Shown: positions 1 to 10,625, counted from the first letter of the stretch. The stretch is 64,000 nt of DNA from Dyella dinghuensis (GCF_003977615.1 NZ_RYZR01000005.1:620001-684000); one strand, 5' to 3'. Notes: a model not told the origin generated them from the sequence alone. Made by a program: numbers and translations.

Positions 1-206
1 GTGATGACGAACCTGGTATTCAGCGGCGACTCGCCCACCTTGCGGAACGGCGCGTACGACACGCAGGCAATGCGCGCCGACGGCGCATCCTGCAGGCTCA
101 CCGGCTGCCCGACGCTCCACCACCAGATCACGCCGGTCAACGCGGCAGCCACCAGCAGCAACCAGGCGAAGCCGAAAGCAACAGCGTTATTGGAAGGTTG
201 CGGCAT
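1..206 (-). CDS. Partial GH17-like membrane glycosidase/glucan enzyme (N-terminus only)
   Basis: The minus strand reads openly from an ATG at 204-206 to the left edge, giving the first 68 residues of a protein whose remainder lies outside the window. It starts with a short polar stretch, then one membrane segment (about residues 9-28, rich in Ala, Leu and Val, ending in a WWW motif), then a segment containing CVSYAPFRK. That motif after a single anchor is typical of the glycosyl hydrolase 17-like (beta-1,3-glucan) proteins of xanthomonads. The family call rests on this motif from memory. The opposite-strand reading frame at 1-249 has no recognisable content and is taken as its shadow. Confidence 0.6.
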   Translation of the reverse strand, partial: MPQPSNNAVAFGFAWLLLVAAALTGVIWWWSVGQPVSLQDAPSARIACVSYAPFRKVGESPLNTRFVI

Positions 207-371
207 GGGTTATCCGTCGGTGCGTTGTGCTCCAAACGCGGAAGCTTAGCAGCCTGATCGCCATCGGCACGCTCACTGGTTCTCGACGAAATGCATGGAA
301 AGCTTACGACTCGTTCAGGGCGCCGCCAAACCATCCATTACACTTTGCCGGGATTGCCCGCAGGAGTTTCC

Positions 372-2471
372 ATGGCCCCGCAAGCCGTAACGCGTCTTGG
401 CCGCCGTCTGTTGATCGTGATCGCCAGCTGCATGCTGGCCGCTCCGATCGCCGCGCAGACGGACACCGCAACCCTCGAATCGCAACGTGCGGCGTTCAAA
501 CAAGCTTATGCCGCGGCAAGTCAGGGCGGTGACAGCTGGCGCTCGCTGGCGAGCGGATTGCAGGATTATCCGCTGTATCCCTACCTCGAAGCCGCGTCGC
601 TGGAGCACGACATCCAGCAAGCCGACCGGCCCACGGTCGAGGCGTACCTCAAGCAGAATCCGGATCTGATCCCAGCCGATGACCTGCGTCGTAACTTTTT
701 GGCGGAACTGGCGCGGCGTCAGGACTGGACCGACTTTCAGGCGATGTATCAACCCGGCCTTGGCGATGCGCTGACCTGCGACGCGTTGCAGGCGAAGCTG
801 GCCGGGAGTGTCGCGCTCGATTTCAACAAAGATCTTGCAGGACTTTGGTCGGAGGCGTCGCTGCCGTCCGCCTGCGATCCCGTCTTGCAAGCCGCCCATG
901 ACCAAGGGCTGCTGACACCGGCGCGGCTATGGGCGCGTATCGATCTGGCTGCCGATGCGGGTAAAGGCAACACCATTTCGGCCCTGGCGCCATGGCTGCC
1001 CGATGGCGATGCCAATGAAGCGCAGCGTCTGGCGCAGGCACTGAACGATCCCGCCAGCGCTGTTCGTGCCGCGGGAACATGGCCCGATACACCGCGCTCA
1101 CGACAGGCCGCCACGCTTGCACTGGTACGTCTGGCACGCCGCCAATCGGATACGGCCGACGACGCATGGCAGAGCCTGCAAGGTCATTTCCAGTTCACCC
1201 CCACGCAACGCAACAACATTCTCAATGCACTGGCCGTGTTTCACGCCACCGATTACGACGCCAATGCATTACAGCGCCTGATCGACCTGCCCGCTTCGGC
1301 GCAAACCGATACCAGCCGCGAATGGCGCGTGCGCGTTGCGCTGGCAGCACAGAACTGGAGCGCGGTGCTGGCAGCCATCGAGGCGATGCCTCCGTCACAG
1401 CGACAGGATGACGAGTGGCAGTATTTCCGCGCGCGTGCACTGAGCCAGCTCGGCCGATCGGACGAAGCGCAACGCGCTTACAACAGCGTGGCTATGCAAT
1501 CGAGCTACTTCGGCTATCTCGCCGCAGATCATCAGAACACGTCTTATTCCATCTGCTCCGTGCAACCGGCGGGCAGTCAACAAGGCGAGCAGGACGTGCT
1601 GGCGATCCCTGGTATCCGCCGCGCGTTCGAACTGTTTGCCGTGGACATGCTCAATCCCGCGCGGCGCGAGTGGAACAGAGCGCTTGCCAACGCCGATGCG
1701 CAGACCATTCGACAGGCCGTCGTCCTCGCCGACCAGCGCGGCTGGTACGACCGCGCCGTGTTCGCGTTCAACAACGGACAAGGCCTGCACTACTACACGC
1801 TGCGCTTTCCGTTGGGACGCCAGTACAACCTCGTGCAGCGGGCCGATCAGGCCGGCATCGATCCCTATTGGGCCTACGGCATTCTTCGCGTGGAAAGCGC
1901 CTGGATGTTCGACGCCCACAGCGGTGCCGATGCGCGCGGTCTGATGCAGCTCGTCCCCGGCAGCGCTGCAGAGGTGGCCCGCCGCAACGGGCTGCCGTGG
2001 AGCGGCGGCAACAGCCTTTTTGATCCGTCGGTGAACATCCAGCTTGGCACGCGTTATCTCGCGCAGATGGCAGACCGTTTCAACGGTTCGTTGTGGCTAG
2101 CCAGCGCCGCCTACAACGCGGGCGCAGCGCGTGCCAATCAATGGCTGGATCAGCGCAGCCAGCTGCCGCCCGACGTTTTCGTCGCCACGATTCCGTTCAA
2201 GGAAACCCGCGAATACGTGGCACGTGTGATGTACTACAGCGTGATCTATGATTGGCGATTGAATGGCAACGCGGCACCGATTTCCACACGCATGGCGCCG
2301 TTGAGTCAGGTGTATAGCCGTCCAACTGGTGAGCCGCAGCGCAAGATGATCACCTGCGCCACGCCACCAGAACCGGCATCGACCACAACGATTCCTGCAC
2401 CACCCAGCTCTGCCCATTTGAGCCCGGCACCATCGAGAAGCAGCGCACCCGCCACGGAACCGGCGCATTGA
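372..2471 (+). CDS. slt: Soluble lytic murein transglycosylase, Slt70 type
   Basis: A periplasmic enzyme that cleaves the MurNAc-GlcNAc bond of peptidoglycan with formation of 1,6-anhydro-MurNAc. The 699-residue product has a signal peptide (hydrophobic run near residues 14-29 ending in APIAAQ), a long alpha-helical superhelical U/L region up to about residue 480, and a C-terminal SLT domain. The catalytic Glu is E508 in the RVESAW motif, followed by GLMQLVPGSA and AAYNAGAARANQW motifs characteristic of family 1. A frame-compatible upstream start at 291 exists, but the ATG at 372 is preceded by CAGGAG and gives a clean signal peptide. The C-terminus is a Pro/Ser/Thr-rich tail that Slt70 of enterobacteria lacks. 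Confidence 0.95.
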   Translation: MAPQAVTRLGRRLLIVIASCMLAAPIAAQTDTATLESQRAAFKQAYAAASQGGDSWRSLASGLQDYPLYPYLEAASLEHDIQQADRPTVEAYLKQNPDLIPADDLRRNFLAELARRQDWTDFQAMYQPGLGDALTCDALQAKLAGSVALDFNKDLAGLWSEASLPSACDPVLQAAHDQGLLTPARLWARIDLAADAGKGNTISALAPWLPDGDANEAQRLAQALNDPASAVRAAGTWPDTPRSRQAATLALVRLARRQSDTADDAWQSLQGHFQFTPTQRNNILNALAVFHATDYDANALQRLIDLPASAQTDTSREWRVRVALAAQNWSAVLAAIEAMPPSQRQDDEWQYFRARALSQLGRSDEAQRAYNSVAMQSSYFGYLAADHQNTSYSICSVQPAGSQQGEQDVLAIPGIRRAFELFAVDMLNPARREWNRALANADAQTIRQAVVLADQRGWYDRAVFAFNNGQGLHYYTLRFPLGRQYNLVQRADQAGIDPYWAYGILRVESAWMFDAHSGADARGLMQLVPGSAAEVARRNGLPWSGGNSLFDPSVNIQLGTRYLAQMADRFNGSLWLASAAYNAGAARANQWLDQRSQLPPDVFVATIPFKETREYVARVMYYSVIYDWRLNGNAAPISTRMAPLSQVYSRPTGEPQRKMITCATPPEPASTTTIPAPPSSAHLSPAPSRSSAPATEPAH

Positions 2472-2502
2472 TTTAAGGCGCATTGATTTAAGGATTGCCG
2501 CC

Positions 2503-3447
2503 ATGACAACGCAGCGTATCGTCCTCCTCGGCGGAACCGGGTTCGTCGGCAGCTATCTTGTGCCCAGGCTTGCAGCCGATGGGCATCACATCATCCTGCT
2601 TTCGCGCAATCGGGAATCGCGACGCTCGCTTGCGGTGCTGCCCGGCGTTTTCGTTCGAAGTGCCGATGTGTACGACGACAACGTGCTGCGCCAGCATTTC
2701 GATGGTGCCGATGCCGTCATCAATCTGATCGGCATTCTCAATCCCGGCGGCCGCCATACTTTCCAGCGCGCGCATACCGACATGGCACGTCGTGTCGTCA
2801 ACGCCTGCAAAGTGGCCGGTGTAACGCGTCTGCATCAAATGAGTTCGCTTAAAGCCGGTCAAGGTCTGTCGAACTACCTGAAATCGCGCGGCGAAGCGGA
2901 AACGCTGGTCAGGGCATCGCCGTTGAACTGGACGATTTATCAGCCCAGCGTGATCTTCGGTGAAGGCGATGGTCTGGTCACGCGTTTCGCTGCATTGCTG
3001 CGCAAGATGCCTGCGTTGCCATTGGCACGCGCCAACTCACGGCTGGCGCCGACCTACGTCGGCGATGTCGCCGAAGCCATCGCGCGCTGCGTGGCGGACG
3101 ACAAACTAGCCACGCGCCGCAGCCTCGAACTGTATGGACCGGAAGTGTTGACACTTGGCGAGATCGTGCGCGCCATTCGCGATGCGGCAGGGCTTCGTAC
3201 GCCAATCATTCCTCTGCACGACAGCCTGGGGCGTCTGCAGGCACAAGTTGCTGGCATGCTGCCGGGCAAGCCGTTTTCGACGGATAACTTCCTTTCGCTG
3301 CGCACAGACTCGGTCGGCAAGGTCGATGGGTACGCAGCGCTAGGTATCGTGCCCCAGCCCTTCACGCCATGGTTGCCGTACCTCGTGCGTGGGTCGCACC
3401 GTCAAAACCGGCTCGACATCGCACGACAGACTTTCCGCCACCGTTGA
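2503..3447 (+). CDS. NDUFA9-like NAD(P)-binding epimerase-family protein
   Basis: A 314-residue Rossmann-fold protein of the extended/atypical SDR type, similar to the complex I NDUFA9 subunit family. The nucleotide-binding glycine motif GGTGFVG lies at residues 10-16 and is followed by a basic cluster (SRNR). The usual YxxxK catalytic pair is replaced by a YLKSR context, so a classical dehydrogenase activity is doubtful; NDUFA9-like proteins commonly bind NADPH without turnover. It starts 31 bases after slt and precedes cca on the same strand, so the three may be cotranscribed. Its substrate or partner is unknown; bacterial homologues are often annotated as sugar nucleotide epimerases. Confidence 0.85.
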   Translation: MTTQRIVLLGGTGFVGSYLVPRLAADGHHIILLSRNRESRRSLAVLPGVFVRSADVYDDNVLRQHFDGADAVINLIGILNPGGRHTFQRAHTDMARRVVNACKVAGVTRLHQMSSLKAGQGLSNYLKSRGEAETLVRASPLNWTIYQPSVIFGEGDGLVTRFAALLRKMPALPLARANSRLAPTYVGDVAEAIARCVADDKLATRRSLELYGPEVLTLGEIVRAIRDAAGLRTPIIPLHDSLGRLQAQVAGMLPGKPFSTDNFLSLRTDSVGKVDGYAALGIVPQPFTPWLPYLVRGSHRQNRLDIARQTFRHR

Positions 3448-3493
3448 ATCCCCTTCCAAAGGACTCATACGCGTAGCGTGTCAGAATAGGTGC

Positions 3494-4732
3494 ATGCGTA
3501 CCTACCTCGTTGGCGGCGCCGTCCGCGACAGATTGCTTGGACGACCGGTGATCGATCACGATCACGTGGTGGTCGGCGCACGCCCCGAGGACATGCTGGC
3601 GTTGGGCTACAAACCCGTTGGCAAGGATTTTCCGGTCTTTCTGCATCCTCAATCCAACGAGGAATACGCGCTCGCCCGCACCGAGCGCAAAACAGGACAC
3701 GGCTATCACGGCTTCGCGTTTCAGGCCGATCCCAGCGTGACGCTGGAAGAAGATCTGGCACGGCGTGACCTCACCATTAATGCGATTGCGCAAGACGAAG
3801 ACGGGACGCTCGTCGATCCTTATGGTGGCGTGCGCGATCTCGAGCAACGCGTACTGCGACATGTCTCGCCAGCCTTCGTGGAAGATCCCGTGCGTCTTCT
3901 GCGCGTGGCGCGTTTCGCTGCGCGTTTTGCGCCGCTCGGCTTCACGGTCGCCGACGAAACAATGGCATTGCTGCAGCAGATGGTGCTCGCGGGCGAAGTC
4001 GATCATCTGGTACCCGAACGCGTATGGGCCGAAACGCAAAAGGCGTTGACGGAAGCACAGCCTTCCGCGTTTTTGCGCGTGCTACGCGAATCGGGCGCAC
4101 TGGCCGTGTTGTTTCCGGAAATCGATGCGCTGTACGGCGTGCCGCAGCGCGCAGAGTTTCATCCGGAAATCGACACCGGCGTACATCTGGAAATGGTTCT
4201 TGATGCTGCCGCGAAACTGGCACCGGGCGACGACCTGGTCGGCTTTTGCGCACTCACCCACGATCTGGGCAAAGCGCTCACACCGGCCGAAGAGCTGCCT
4301 CGTCACGTCGGTCACGAACATCGCGGAGTGGCCCCTTTGCGCGCGCTGGCCCAGCGCCTGAAGGTGCCGACCGACTATGCCGAACTCGCCGAGCTGGTCT
4401 GCCGCGAGCATCTCAACGCGCACCGTGCGCTGGAGCTGAAACCCGCCACTGTGCTGAAGCTGCTGTTGTCGCTTGACGCCCTGCGCCGCCCGGAACGCCT
4501 GCAGACGTTCCTGGCCGCCTGCATGGCGGACAAGCGCGGCCGCCTTGGTCACGAGCAGGATGATTACCCGCAGGCCGCATGGCTGCGCTATGCGCGCGAG
4601 GCTGCGGCATCTGTCACGTCCGCCCCCTTTATCGCCGAGGGGCTACAGGGCCCGGCTGTGGGTGCCGCGATGGAGAAAGCCCGGATCCAGGTCATCGCAG
4701 AAGTGCGCCATAACAGCGAAGCTGGTAAATGA
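3494..4732 (+). CDS. cca: Multifunctional CCA tRNA nucleotidyltransferase
   Basis: Adds and repairs the 3' CCA of tRNA; the gammaproteobacterial form also has an HD phosphohydrolase domain. The 412-residue product matches the length of E. coli Cca. Visible motifs are LVGGAVRD at residues 5-12, the metal-binding carboxylates D21 and D23, RRDLTINA near residues 90-97, the [15 protein letters not shown] segment, and the HD pair H256-D257 in THDLGK. The open frame extends upstream to 3389 and overlaps the previous gene, but the ATG at 3494 aligns with the family N-terminus. It is therefore the class II bacterial type with nucleotidyltransferase, tRNA-binding and C-terminal HD domains in order. 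Confidence 0.95.
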   Translation: MRTYLVGGAVRDRLLGRPVIDHDHVVVGARPEDMLALGYKPVGKDFPVFLHPQSNEEYALARTERKTGHGYHGFAFQADPSVTLEEDLARRDLTINAIAQDEDGTLVDPYGGVRDLEQRVLRHVSPAFVEDPVRLLRVARFAARFAPLGFTVADETMALLQQMVLAGEVDHLVPERVWAETQKALTEAQPSAFLRVLRESGALAVLFPEIDALYGVPQRAEFHPEIDTGVHLEMVLDAAAKLAPGDDLVGFCALTHDLGKALTPAEELPRHVGHEHRGVAPLRALAQRLKVPTDYAELAELVCREHLNAHRALELKPATVLKLLLSLDALRRPERLQTFLAACMADKRGRLGHEQDDYPQAAWLRYAREAAASVTSAPFIAEGLQGPAVGAAMEKARIQVIAEVRHNSEAGK

Positions 4733-4866
4733 AACTATGTAACACTTGAGCGAGTCGGCGTATAAAGAGCGACTCGAAAAAGCAGCCACGTCATCATCAA
4801 GCTTGCATTTGACTGACGACATGGTGCAAACCCGTCTACGCTGTCCGCCCTGACCGGAGCACGTCT

Positions 4867-7062
4867 GTGCCACTGACCTTTTCCTCCCCGTCGCCCATGC
4901 GCGAACGTTTCCGCCCATTGTGGTGGTTCGCCATCGTTTACGTGTTGCTCGGGGCCGTCACACGTGTGGCGTTATTAGTGATGACCGGCAAAGGCGTACC
5001 GCCGAATCCGCTTTACTGGCTGGTCGCGTTCGGCGTGGGCCTGTGCTCGGACCTGATGACGTTTCTGTATGTGGCGTGGCCGCTGCTGCTGTTCTTGTGG
5101 ATCGTGCCCTCACGGCGCCCGTTGATTTCCACGGCACGCCAGTGGGTCACCTATGTCGTCGCGATGGCGGCGCTTTATGCGCTCACTCTGTTGGTATTGC
5201 ACCTCACCATCCACGCACAGGTGCACGATGTCTGGCCGGTGATCGCCGTATTCCTGTTCTTCCTGCCGTTGCCGGCGCTCTGTTACAACGCGCGCAGCGG
5301 CCAGCGCGGTTTGCGCACGCTTTGCCTGTTGTTGATTTTTGGCCTGCTTTTCGTCGCCGCCTCCGAACTGGTGTTCTGGGAAGAATTCGGCGTGCGATTC
5401 AACTTCATCGCGGTGGACTATCTGGTCTACACGACGGAAGTGGTCGACAACATTCGCGAGTCGTATCCGCTCGCCCGCTGGATCACGATCATGGCGATCG
5501 TCGCCATTGCCATCCTGCTGCTGTCTCGCGGCTACCTGCGCACGCGCGATAGCAATACGCGCTTCTGGCAGCGCACCAGGGTTGTGGCAGTCTGGTTTGT
5601 GCTGACGGTCGCGTCGTTGTTTCTCTTCAACAGCGCCAGTAAGGATGTCACCAGCAACACCTACGTCAACGAGGTGGCCGGCAATGGCATCTATCAGTTC
5701 TTCGGCGCCTTCCGCAGCAGCCATCTGGACTACGATCGCTTCTATCGCACGATTCCCATCGACGATGCATTCACCCGCGTGCATGCAATGCTGAAAACGC
5801 CCGATGCAACCTTTGTCAGCAACGATCCGCACGACATCACGCGCGAGATTCGCAACCCGGCGCCGGAAAAACACCTCAACGTCGTGCTGATCAGCGTGGA
5901 AAGCCTTTCGGCTGATTTCATCAAAGCGTTCGGGTCGAGCCACGGCGACATCACGCCCAATCTCGATGCATTGGCTGGACAAAGCGTTTTCTTCGATCAC
6001 CTTTACGCCAACGGCACGCGCACGGTGCGTGGTCTTGAAGCGTTATCGATGTCGATTCCGCCGACGCCGGGCGACTCGATCCTCAAGCAGGCACACAACG
6101 AAGACATGCTGTCGCTCGGTCAGATTTTCGACCAGCACGGTTATATCTCGCAGTTTGTCTACGGTGGCTACGGCTACTTCGACAACATGAATTATTTCTT
6201 CAGCCATAACGGCTATCAGATCGTCGATCGCAGCTCGATCCCCAAGAGCATGCCGATTCATGGCCAGAATGTGTGGGGCGTGGCGGACGAAGATCTATAC
6301 ACCTTGGCGCTGAGCCAGATGGACGCGATCCATGCGCAGGGCAAGCCGTTCTTCCTGCACATCATGACCACATCGAACCACCGCCCCTTCACCTTCCCCG
6401 ACGGGCGCGTGAAGCAGCGTAACGGCACGCGCGAAGGTGCCATCGCGTACACGGACTGGTCGATTGCCGATTTCATCAATCGCGCGCGTTCAAAACCGTA
6501 TTTCGATGACACGGTGTTTGTGATTACCGCCGACCATTGCGCATCCAGCGCCGGCCGCAGCAGCGTGCCGATCGATCGCTATCACATCCCGTTGTGGATC
6601 TACGCACCGAAGCACTTTGCGCCCAAGCACGTCGAACAACAGATGGGCCAGCTGGACATTCCGACGACGCTGCTCGGCATGCTCGACTTCAGCTATCGCA
6701 GCCGCTTCTTCGGCCACGATGTGTTCCAGATTGCGCCCGAGCAGGAACGCGCTTTCCCGGCCACGTACGAGAAGCTGGGTTATCTGCACGGCAAGCGCCT
6801 GACCATTCTCGATCCGCAGCGCAAAACCGAACAGGTGTTCCCCAACTTTGACACGGGCGATGCCACACCGGTGCCCAGCGTCGATCAAAACGATGTGGAC
6901 GATGCAACGGCGTCCTACCAAGTCGCCAGCTACCTGTTCAAACACGGGATGCTTGCACGCACCGCGGCCGATGCGACGCCTGTTGCACCAGCCACGTCCA
7001 TCGCGCCCGCACCTCAACCGGCACCAGCCGCCAGCGCGGCGATTCAGCCACCCAGTCACTAA
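4867..7062 (+). CDS. LTA synthase/phosphoglycerol transferase-like sulfatase-fold membrane enzyme
   Basis: A 731-residue inner-membrane protein with about five N-terminal membrane segments (residues 20-250) and an extracytoplasmic alkaline-phosphatase/sulfatase domain. Metal-site features are the VLISVES segment (E345), the probable catalytic threonine T386 in GTRTVRG, and D556-H557 in ITADH. The family includes LtaS of Gram-positives and OpgB/MdoB of Gram-negatives, which transfer phosphoglycerol from phosphatidylglycerol; in this organism glucan modification is more plausible than lipoteichoic acid synthesis. A GTG at 4867 is used as start, with ATG at 4897 as an alternative. The C-terminus is an Ala/Pro-rich tail of about 50 residues. 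The exact substrate cannot be told. Confidence 0.85.
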   Translation: MPLTFSSPSPMRERFRPLWWFAIVYVLLGAVTRVALLVMTGKGVPPNPLYWLVAFGVGLCSDLMTFLYVAWPLLLFLWIVPSRRPLISTARQWVTYVVAMAALYALTLLVLHLTIHAQVHDVWPVIAVFLFFLPLPALCYNARSGQRGLRTLCLLLIFGLLFVAASELVFWEEFGVRFNFIAVDYLVYTTEVVDNIRESYPLARWITIMAIVAIAILLLSRGYLRTRDSNTRFWQRTRVVAVWFVLTVASLFLFNSASKDVTSNTYVNEVAGNGIYQFFGAFRSSHLDYDRFYRTIPIDDAFTRVHAMLKTPDATFVSNDPHDITREIRNPAPEKHLNVVLISVESLSADFIKAFGSSHGDITPNLDALAGQSVFFDHLYANGTRTVRGLEALSMSIPPTPGDSILKQAHNEDMLSLGQIFDQHGYISQFVYGGYGYFDNMNYFFSHNGYQIVDRSSIPKSMPIHGQNVWGVADEDLYTLALSQMDAIHAQGKPFFLHIMTTSNHRPFTFPDGRVKQRNGTREGAIAYTDWSIADFINRARSKPYFDDTVFVITADHCASSAGRSSVPIDRYHIPLWIYAPKHFAPKHVEQQMGQLDIPTTLLGMLDFSYRSRFFGHDVFQIAPEQERAFPATYEKLGYLHGKRLTILDPQRKTEQVFPNFDTGDATPVPSVDQNDVDDATASYQVASYLFKHGMLARTAADATPVAPATSIAPAPQPAPAASAAIQPPSH

Positions 7063-7186
7063 ATCCTGCGCTTGTCAGGCGGCGGCAGGGTCGTCTGACT
7101 ATCTTTTCGATTTCAAGGGCAGCAACGTTTCATAAAATGTCAGCGGTATGGCAACGCATCGCGCGCACGTGTTTCAAGGGACTTGA

Positions 7187-9418
7187 ATGAGTTCGGAAAA
7201 CATTCCATTTCGCCGTCTCTTCAGCGTGCTTTGTCTAATCTGGCTGCTGTTGAATATGCCCGTACTGCTTGGCCTGAAAGCCATGCCCTGGGATGCACTC
7301 GACGAGTTTTATCCCACCGTTTATTTCAACGTGCACCATCTTCGCCTTGGCGAAGCACCGTGGTGGAACCCCTATATCTATTCGGGTTATCCGCAAATTG
7401 CCGACCCGCAGGGGATGCTGTTTTCACCCCTGCTGATGTCATGGATGCTGCTACGTCAAGACCCCGGTACGACATGGTTCGCATGGGGCGTTCTGCTGCA
7501 TGTCCTGATGGGTGGCACAGCCATACTCGGCATACTGCGACGCGATGGCATCAATGCATTGGGCGCACTAGTTGGCGCAACCGTGTTTATGGCCGGCGGC
7601 GTTGCGGCATCGCGCATGGAGCATACGCCCGATCTGATTGCCTACGCGTACGCGCCGGTCGTTCTGCTCGCGCTACGTTATTTCCTCGCTTCCCCCACAT
7701 TTCTGCGTGGCATAGTGTTCGGCCTTGCAGCCGGCGCGATGGCCACGCAGCTCGTACAAATTTCCTATCTGGTAGCCCTGATGATCGCCACCTACGCGGT
7801 CATCGGTACGTTGCGGCATTGGCGCAGCTATACCACGACAGATCGTTGGCGCTGGTGTGCGGGGATGACGGCAGCGATTGTCTTCGCGCTCGCCCTGGCA
7901 CTGCCGCAACTTGTATTCAGTTGGGCATATATGAGTATGTCCAACCGCGCTGTCATGGCGTTGAGGGATACATCGAACGCATCGCTGGATTGGCGTGCAT
8001 TCCTCACCTTAGTGGACCCCAACGCGTTACATGCATTGCGTGGCAACTACAATGGCCCGGCGAGCGTCGTCGAGGCTTATCTCTTCATTGGCGTTCTGCC
8101 ATTGTTGCTGATGGTCGGCATCAAAGATGCGTGGCGTGATTCTCGCCACAGGCGCCAACTGCTGTTCTTCGCTGCGGTGTTGTCGGTAGCCGGCTTGTAC
8201 ATGTGCGGAATCAATACGCCGTTCTATCCCTGGCTCTACAACTGGCTTCCGGGCGTTCAGCATTTTCGCCGCCCGACCGACGCAGCTTATCTGTTCAATT
8301 TCGCCTTAGCCGTATTGGCAGGATGCGCGGCAGCCCACATCAACCTGAAATCGCGTCGCCACGTAATAGTCTTGGTTGCGATCGCATCGTGCTGGTTAGC
8401 GCTGGCCAGTCTGCACATGCGCGATCAAGGGTTCCGCTGGCAATACGCTACCGTTGCCGCAGCGGGGTTTGGATTGCTTGCCCTTTGGCGGCTGAGCAAG
8501 CCAGGCACTCCGTGGCGCAGCACGCTATGGCTATTGGCGTTACTGGTCGTGGACTATCGATGCTTCAATTTGAATGGCCGCTTCAATGAACAGCATGATT
8601 CTGTTCGCGAGTTCGCTGCCAATCCGGCGGTACCTTTTCTTGAGCGCGCCTTACAGAACGACCATCCTGTGCTCCCTGCGCGCATTGAAACATTGAATAC
8701 AAGCACCGAGTGGGACGATCAGGTGGCACTGCATGACATACCATCCACTCAGGGCTATAGCCCCGTGCGCTACGAGCTTTACGAGCAGTGGTATGGCGCG
8801 CGTGAAAGCAGCAACAGCCCCAGAGTCGACACACCTTTCAACCCTTCGCCCAATAGTGTGATGGGCAGACTCCTCGATGTGGAATATCTGGTTATAGGCC
8901 ATCGAAAGGATCAACCACCCATCTCCGCGCCTACCAGCTTCGAACGCGTATTCGCTGGCAAGGATGACGATATCTGGCGTAACGATCTGGCGCTTCCACG
9001 CTTGCTGACACCCTCGTCCGTACGCTTGTTGGCGGCTGGTGAATCCCCGGATGTCACAGAATTCGGGGACAGCGATTTTCGTCAGGTTCTTTGGCTGACA
9101 CCCCGCGATGAAGAGGATGCACGCGAAGACCATACCGCTGCATCGACATGCAACTCTGGCGTAGAACAAGCGATAGCCGTCAAGGCTAGTCTCACACAAC
9201 TAACCATACGAACGCATAGCGCCTCCCCAGCATGGGTTGTCGTTAGCGATCTAGACTTTCCTGGATGGGAAGCCGACGTCGACGGTCAGGCTTTACCCAT
9301 TCATCGTGCGAACGGCATGTTTCGGGCAGTGTGTGTCCCCGGTGGCGACCACGATGTGCACTTCACGTTCCATCCGTTCTCGATGGTGACTTACGCGTGG
9401 CGACATCAACATGCGTGA
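7187..9418 (+). CDS. YfhO-like polytopic membrane protein
   Basis: A 743-residue protein with roughly a dozen membrane segments followed by a C-terminal extracytoplasmic domain. The N-terminal region has the GT-C-like pattern of a hydrophobic segment followed by an acidic loop (ALDEFYPTVYFNVHHL), then a PWWNPYIYSGYPQ stretch. That arrangement is typical of YfhO-family proteins, which are linked to glycosylation of surface polymers in Bacillus and Listeria. The C-terminal domain ends in a YfhO-like beta-rich segment (PAWVVVSDLDFPGWEADVDG). The start at 7187 follows CAAGGG. It lies directly downstream of the LtaS-like gene, so both may modify envelope glycans; that link is inference. Confidence 0.7.
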   Translation: MSSENIPFRRLFSVLCLIWLLLNMPVLLGLKAMPWDALDEFYPTVYFNVHHLRLGEAPWWNPYIYSGYPQIADPQGMLFSPLLMSWMLLRQDPGTTWFAWGVLLHVLMGGTAILGILRRDGINALGALVGATVFMAGGVAASRMEHTPDLIAYAYAPVVLLALRYFLASPTFLRGIVFGLAAGAMATQLVQISYLVALMIATYAVIGTLRHWRSYTTTDRWRWCAGMTAAIVFALALALPQLVFSWAYMSMSNRAVMALRDTSNASLDWRAFLTLVDPNALHALRGNYNGPASVVEAYLFIGVLPLLLMVGIKDAWRDSRHRRQLLFFAAVLSVAGLYMCGINTPFYPWLYNWLPGVQHFRRPTDAAYLFNFALAVLAGCAAAHINLKSRRHVIVLVAIASCWLALASLHMRDQGFRWQYATVAAAGFGLLALWRLSKPGTPWRSTLWLLALLVVDYRCFNLNGRFNEQHDSVREFAANPAVPFLERALQNDHPVLPARIETLNTSTEWDDQVALHDIPSTQGYSPVRYELYEQWYGARESSNSPRVDTPFNPSPNSVMGRLLDVEYLVIGHRKDQPPISAPTSFERVFAGKDDDIWRNDLALPRLLTPSSVRLLAAGESPDVTEFGDSDFRQVLWLTPRDEEDAREDHTAASTCNSGVEQAIAVKASLTQLTIRTHSASPAWVVVSDLDFPGWEADVDGQALPIHRANGMFRAVCVPGGDHDVHFTFHPFSMVTYAWRHQHA

Positions 9419-9419
9419 A

Positions 9420-10625
9420 CTACAAGCGATCACCCTGATCGGCAGCCAGCAGCTCTTCCGGCACAGGTAACACGCTGAGCCCTCGCGCAAATAGCATGGC
9501 CTGGAAGCGTTCGCCCATCTGATCGGGCATGGTCAGCTTCTTCACTTGCTGCGCAAGGCGATAACGCTCGGCCTCGTTATCGGCACGCTCGTAAGTCTGT
9601 TCGAAGACCTGCTGCAATCCAGTGGCAATAAGGAACTGTGCCTGCGGTAAATAGGCCGCTACACCAAAGCCTGCGCTATTGCCCGCCTCCGCGAGCGCCG
9701 TGAAATCAACCGAAGCAGTGAGATCGTTAAGACCAGGCAAATACAACGGATCGTTGTGTGCGCGATGACGATAGTGCGCCATCAGCGTGCCGTCGTGACG
9801 CTCGGGCAGGTAGAACTCGCGGCGCACGTAGCCGTAGTCGATAAACAACATCACACCCGCTTCGAGTGTGCCGGCAATCGCCTGGATCCAGTACGGTAGT
9901 TGCGGCAGGATTTCCGAGCGATAGCCGTCTTCGAACTGGCGATCAAGGTCTCGCTCGACATGCCGCACCGCGCCTGTAACCAGTGCATCGGCGGGACGAT
10001 CGACACGCACTAGACGACCGTAGCCATCCAGCGCGACATGTTCTTCGTAGACCTCCCCGTGACCGATGACGAAACGCGTCGTCGGCAATGCATCGATCAC
10101 TTCGTTGGCGAACAGCACACCTTTCCAGTTTTCTTCGGGCGGGCGGTCGATCCACGCGACGCGCGCAACAACATCGGCGGACAGCGAGGCATGCAGCCGC
10201 TCGCACTGGCGATCGCGCAAGTCGGCGCTCGGTTCCAGAATCAAATACTGGCGCGGCAACGTGCCGTTCTCGGCGAAGGCGCGCAATGCCACCTCGGCGA
10301 AAATGCCGCTGCCGCCACCCAGTTCGAGAAAATCCGCGTCGTCACCGAGCACCGCGAGTGCCGGCTGCACAGCATTGACGACGCATCGTGCGAACAGTTC
10401 ACCAAGCTCCGGCGCGGTGACGAAATCGCCCGCTTCGCCAAACTTGGTCTTGCCTGCGCTGTAGTAGCCCAGGCCCGGCGCGTACAGGCAACGCTCCATG
10501 TACTGCGCAAAGGACATGGGACCATGCGCGGCAATTTGTTCGCGCAGATGCTGCAACAGGCGGTCCGAATGCGCGCGTTCGTCTGCGGCGGGTTCCGGCA
10601 GGCGTGAGGTTTTCGAGGGATTCAT
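9420..10625 (-). CDS. MidA/NDUFAF7-family SAM-dependent methyltransferase
   Basis: A 401-residue class I methyltransferase of the COG1565 family, whose mitochondrial member NDUFAF7/MidA methylates an arginine of a complex I subunit. The SAM-binding motif ELGGGSG is at residues 101-107, and the family signatures SFAQYMERCLYAPGLGYYS and GDFVTAPELGELF precede it. The bacterial target is not known. The gene begins 3 bases after tatC on the same strand, so it is probably the last gene of the tat operon, an association that does not by itself explain its role. Its stop lies only 1 base from the convergent stop of the YfhO-like gene. Confidence 0.88.
   Translation of the reverse strand: MNPSKTSRLPEPAADERAHSDRLLQHLREQIAAHGPMSFAQYMERCLYAPGLGYYSAGKTKFGEAGDFVTAPELGELFARCVVNAVQPALAVLGDDADFLELGGGSGIFAEVALRAFAENGTLPRQYLILEPSADLRDRQCERLHASLSADVVARVAWIDRPPEENWKGVLFANEVIDALPTTRFVIGHGEVYEEHVALDGYGRLVRVDRPADALVTGAVRHVERDLDRQFEDGYRSEILPQLPYWIQAIAGTLEAGVMLFIDYGYVRREFYLPERHDGTLMAHYRHRAHNDPLYLPGLNDLTASVDFTALAEAGNSAGFGVAAYLPQAQFLIATGLQQVFEQTYERADNEAERYRLAQQVKKLTMPDQMGERFQAMLFARGLSVLPVPEELLAADQGDRL

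Noticed and set aside
4751-4776. Hairpin CGAGTCG/CGACTCG between cca and the LtaS-like gene as a terminator
   Set aside because: The stem is followed by A's rather than T's on the plus strand and contains a TATAAA-like string in the loop, so it could as easily be part of a promoter; not assigned.
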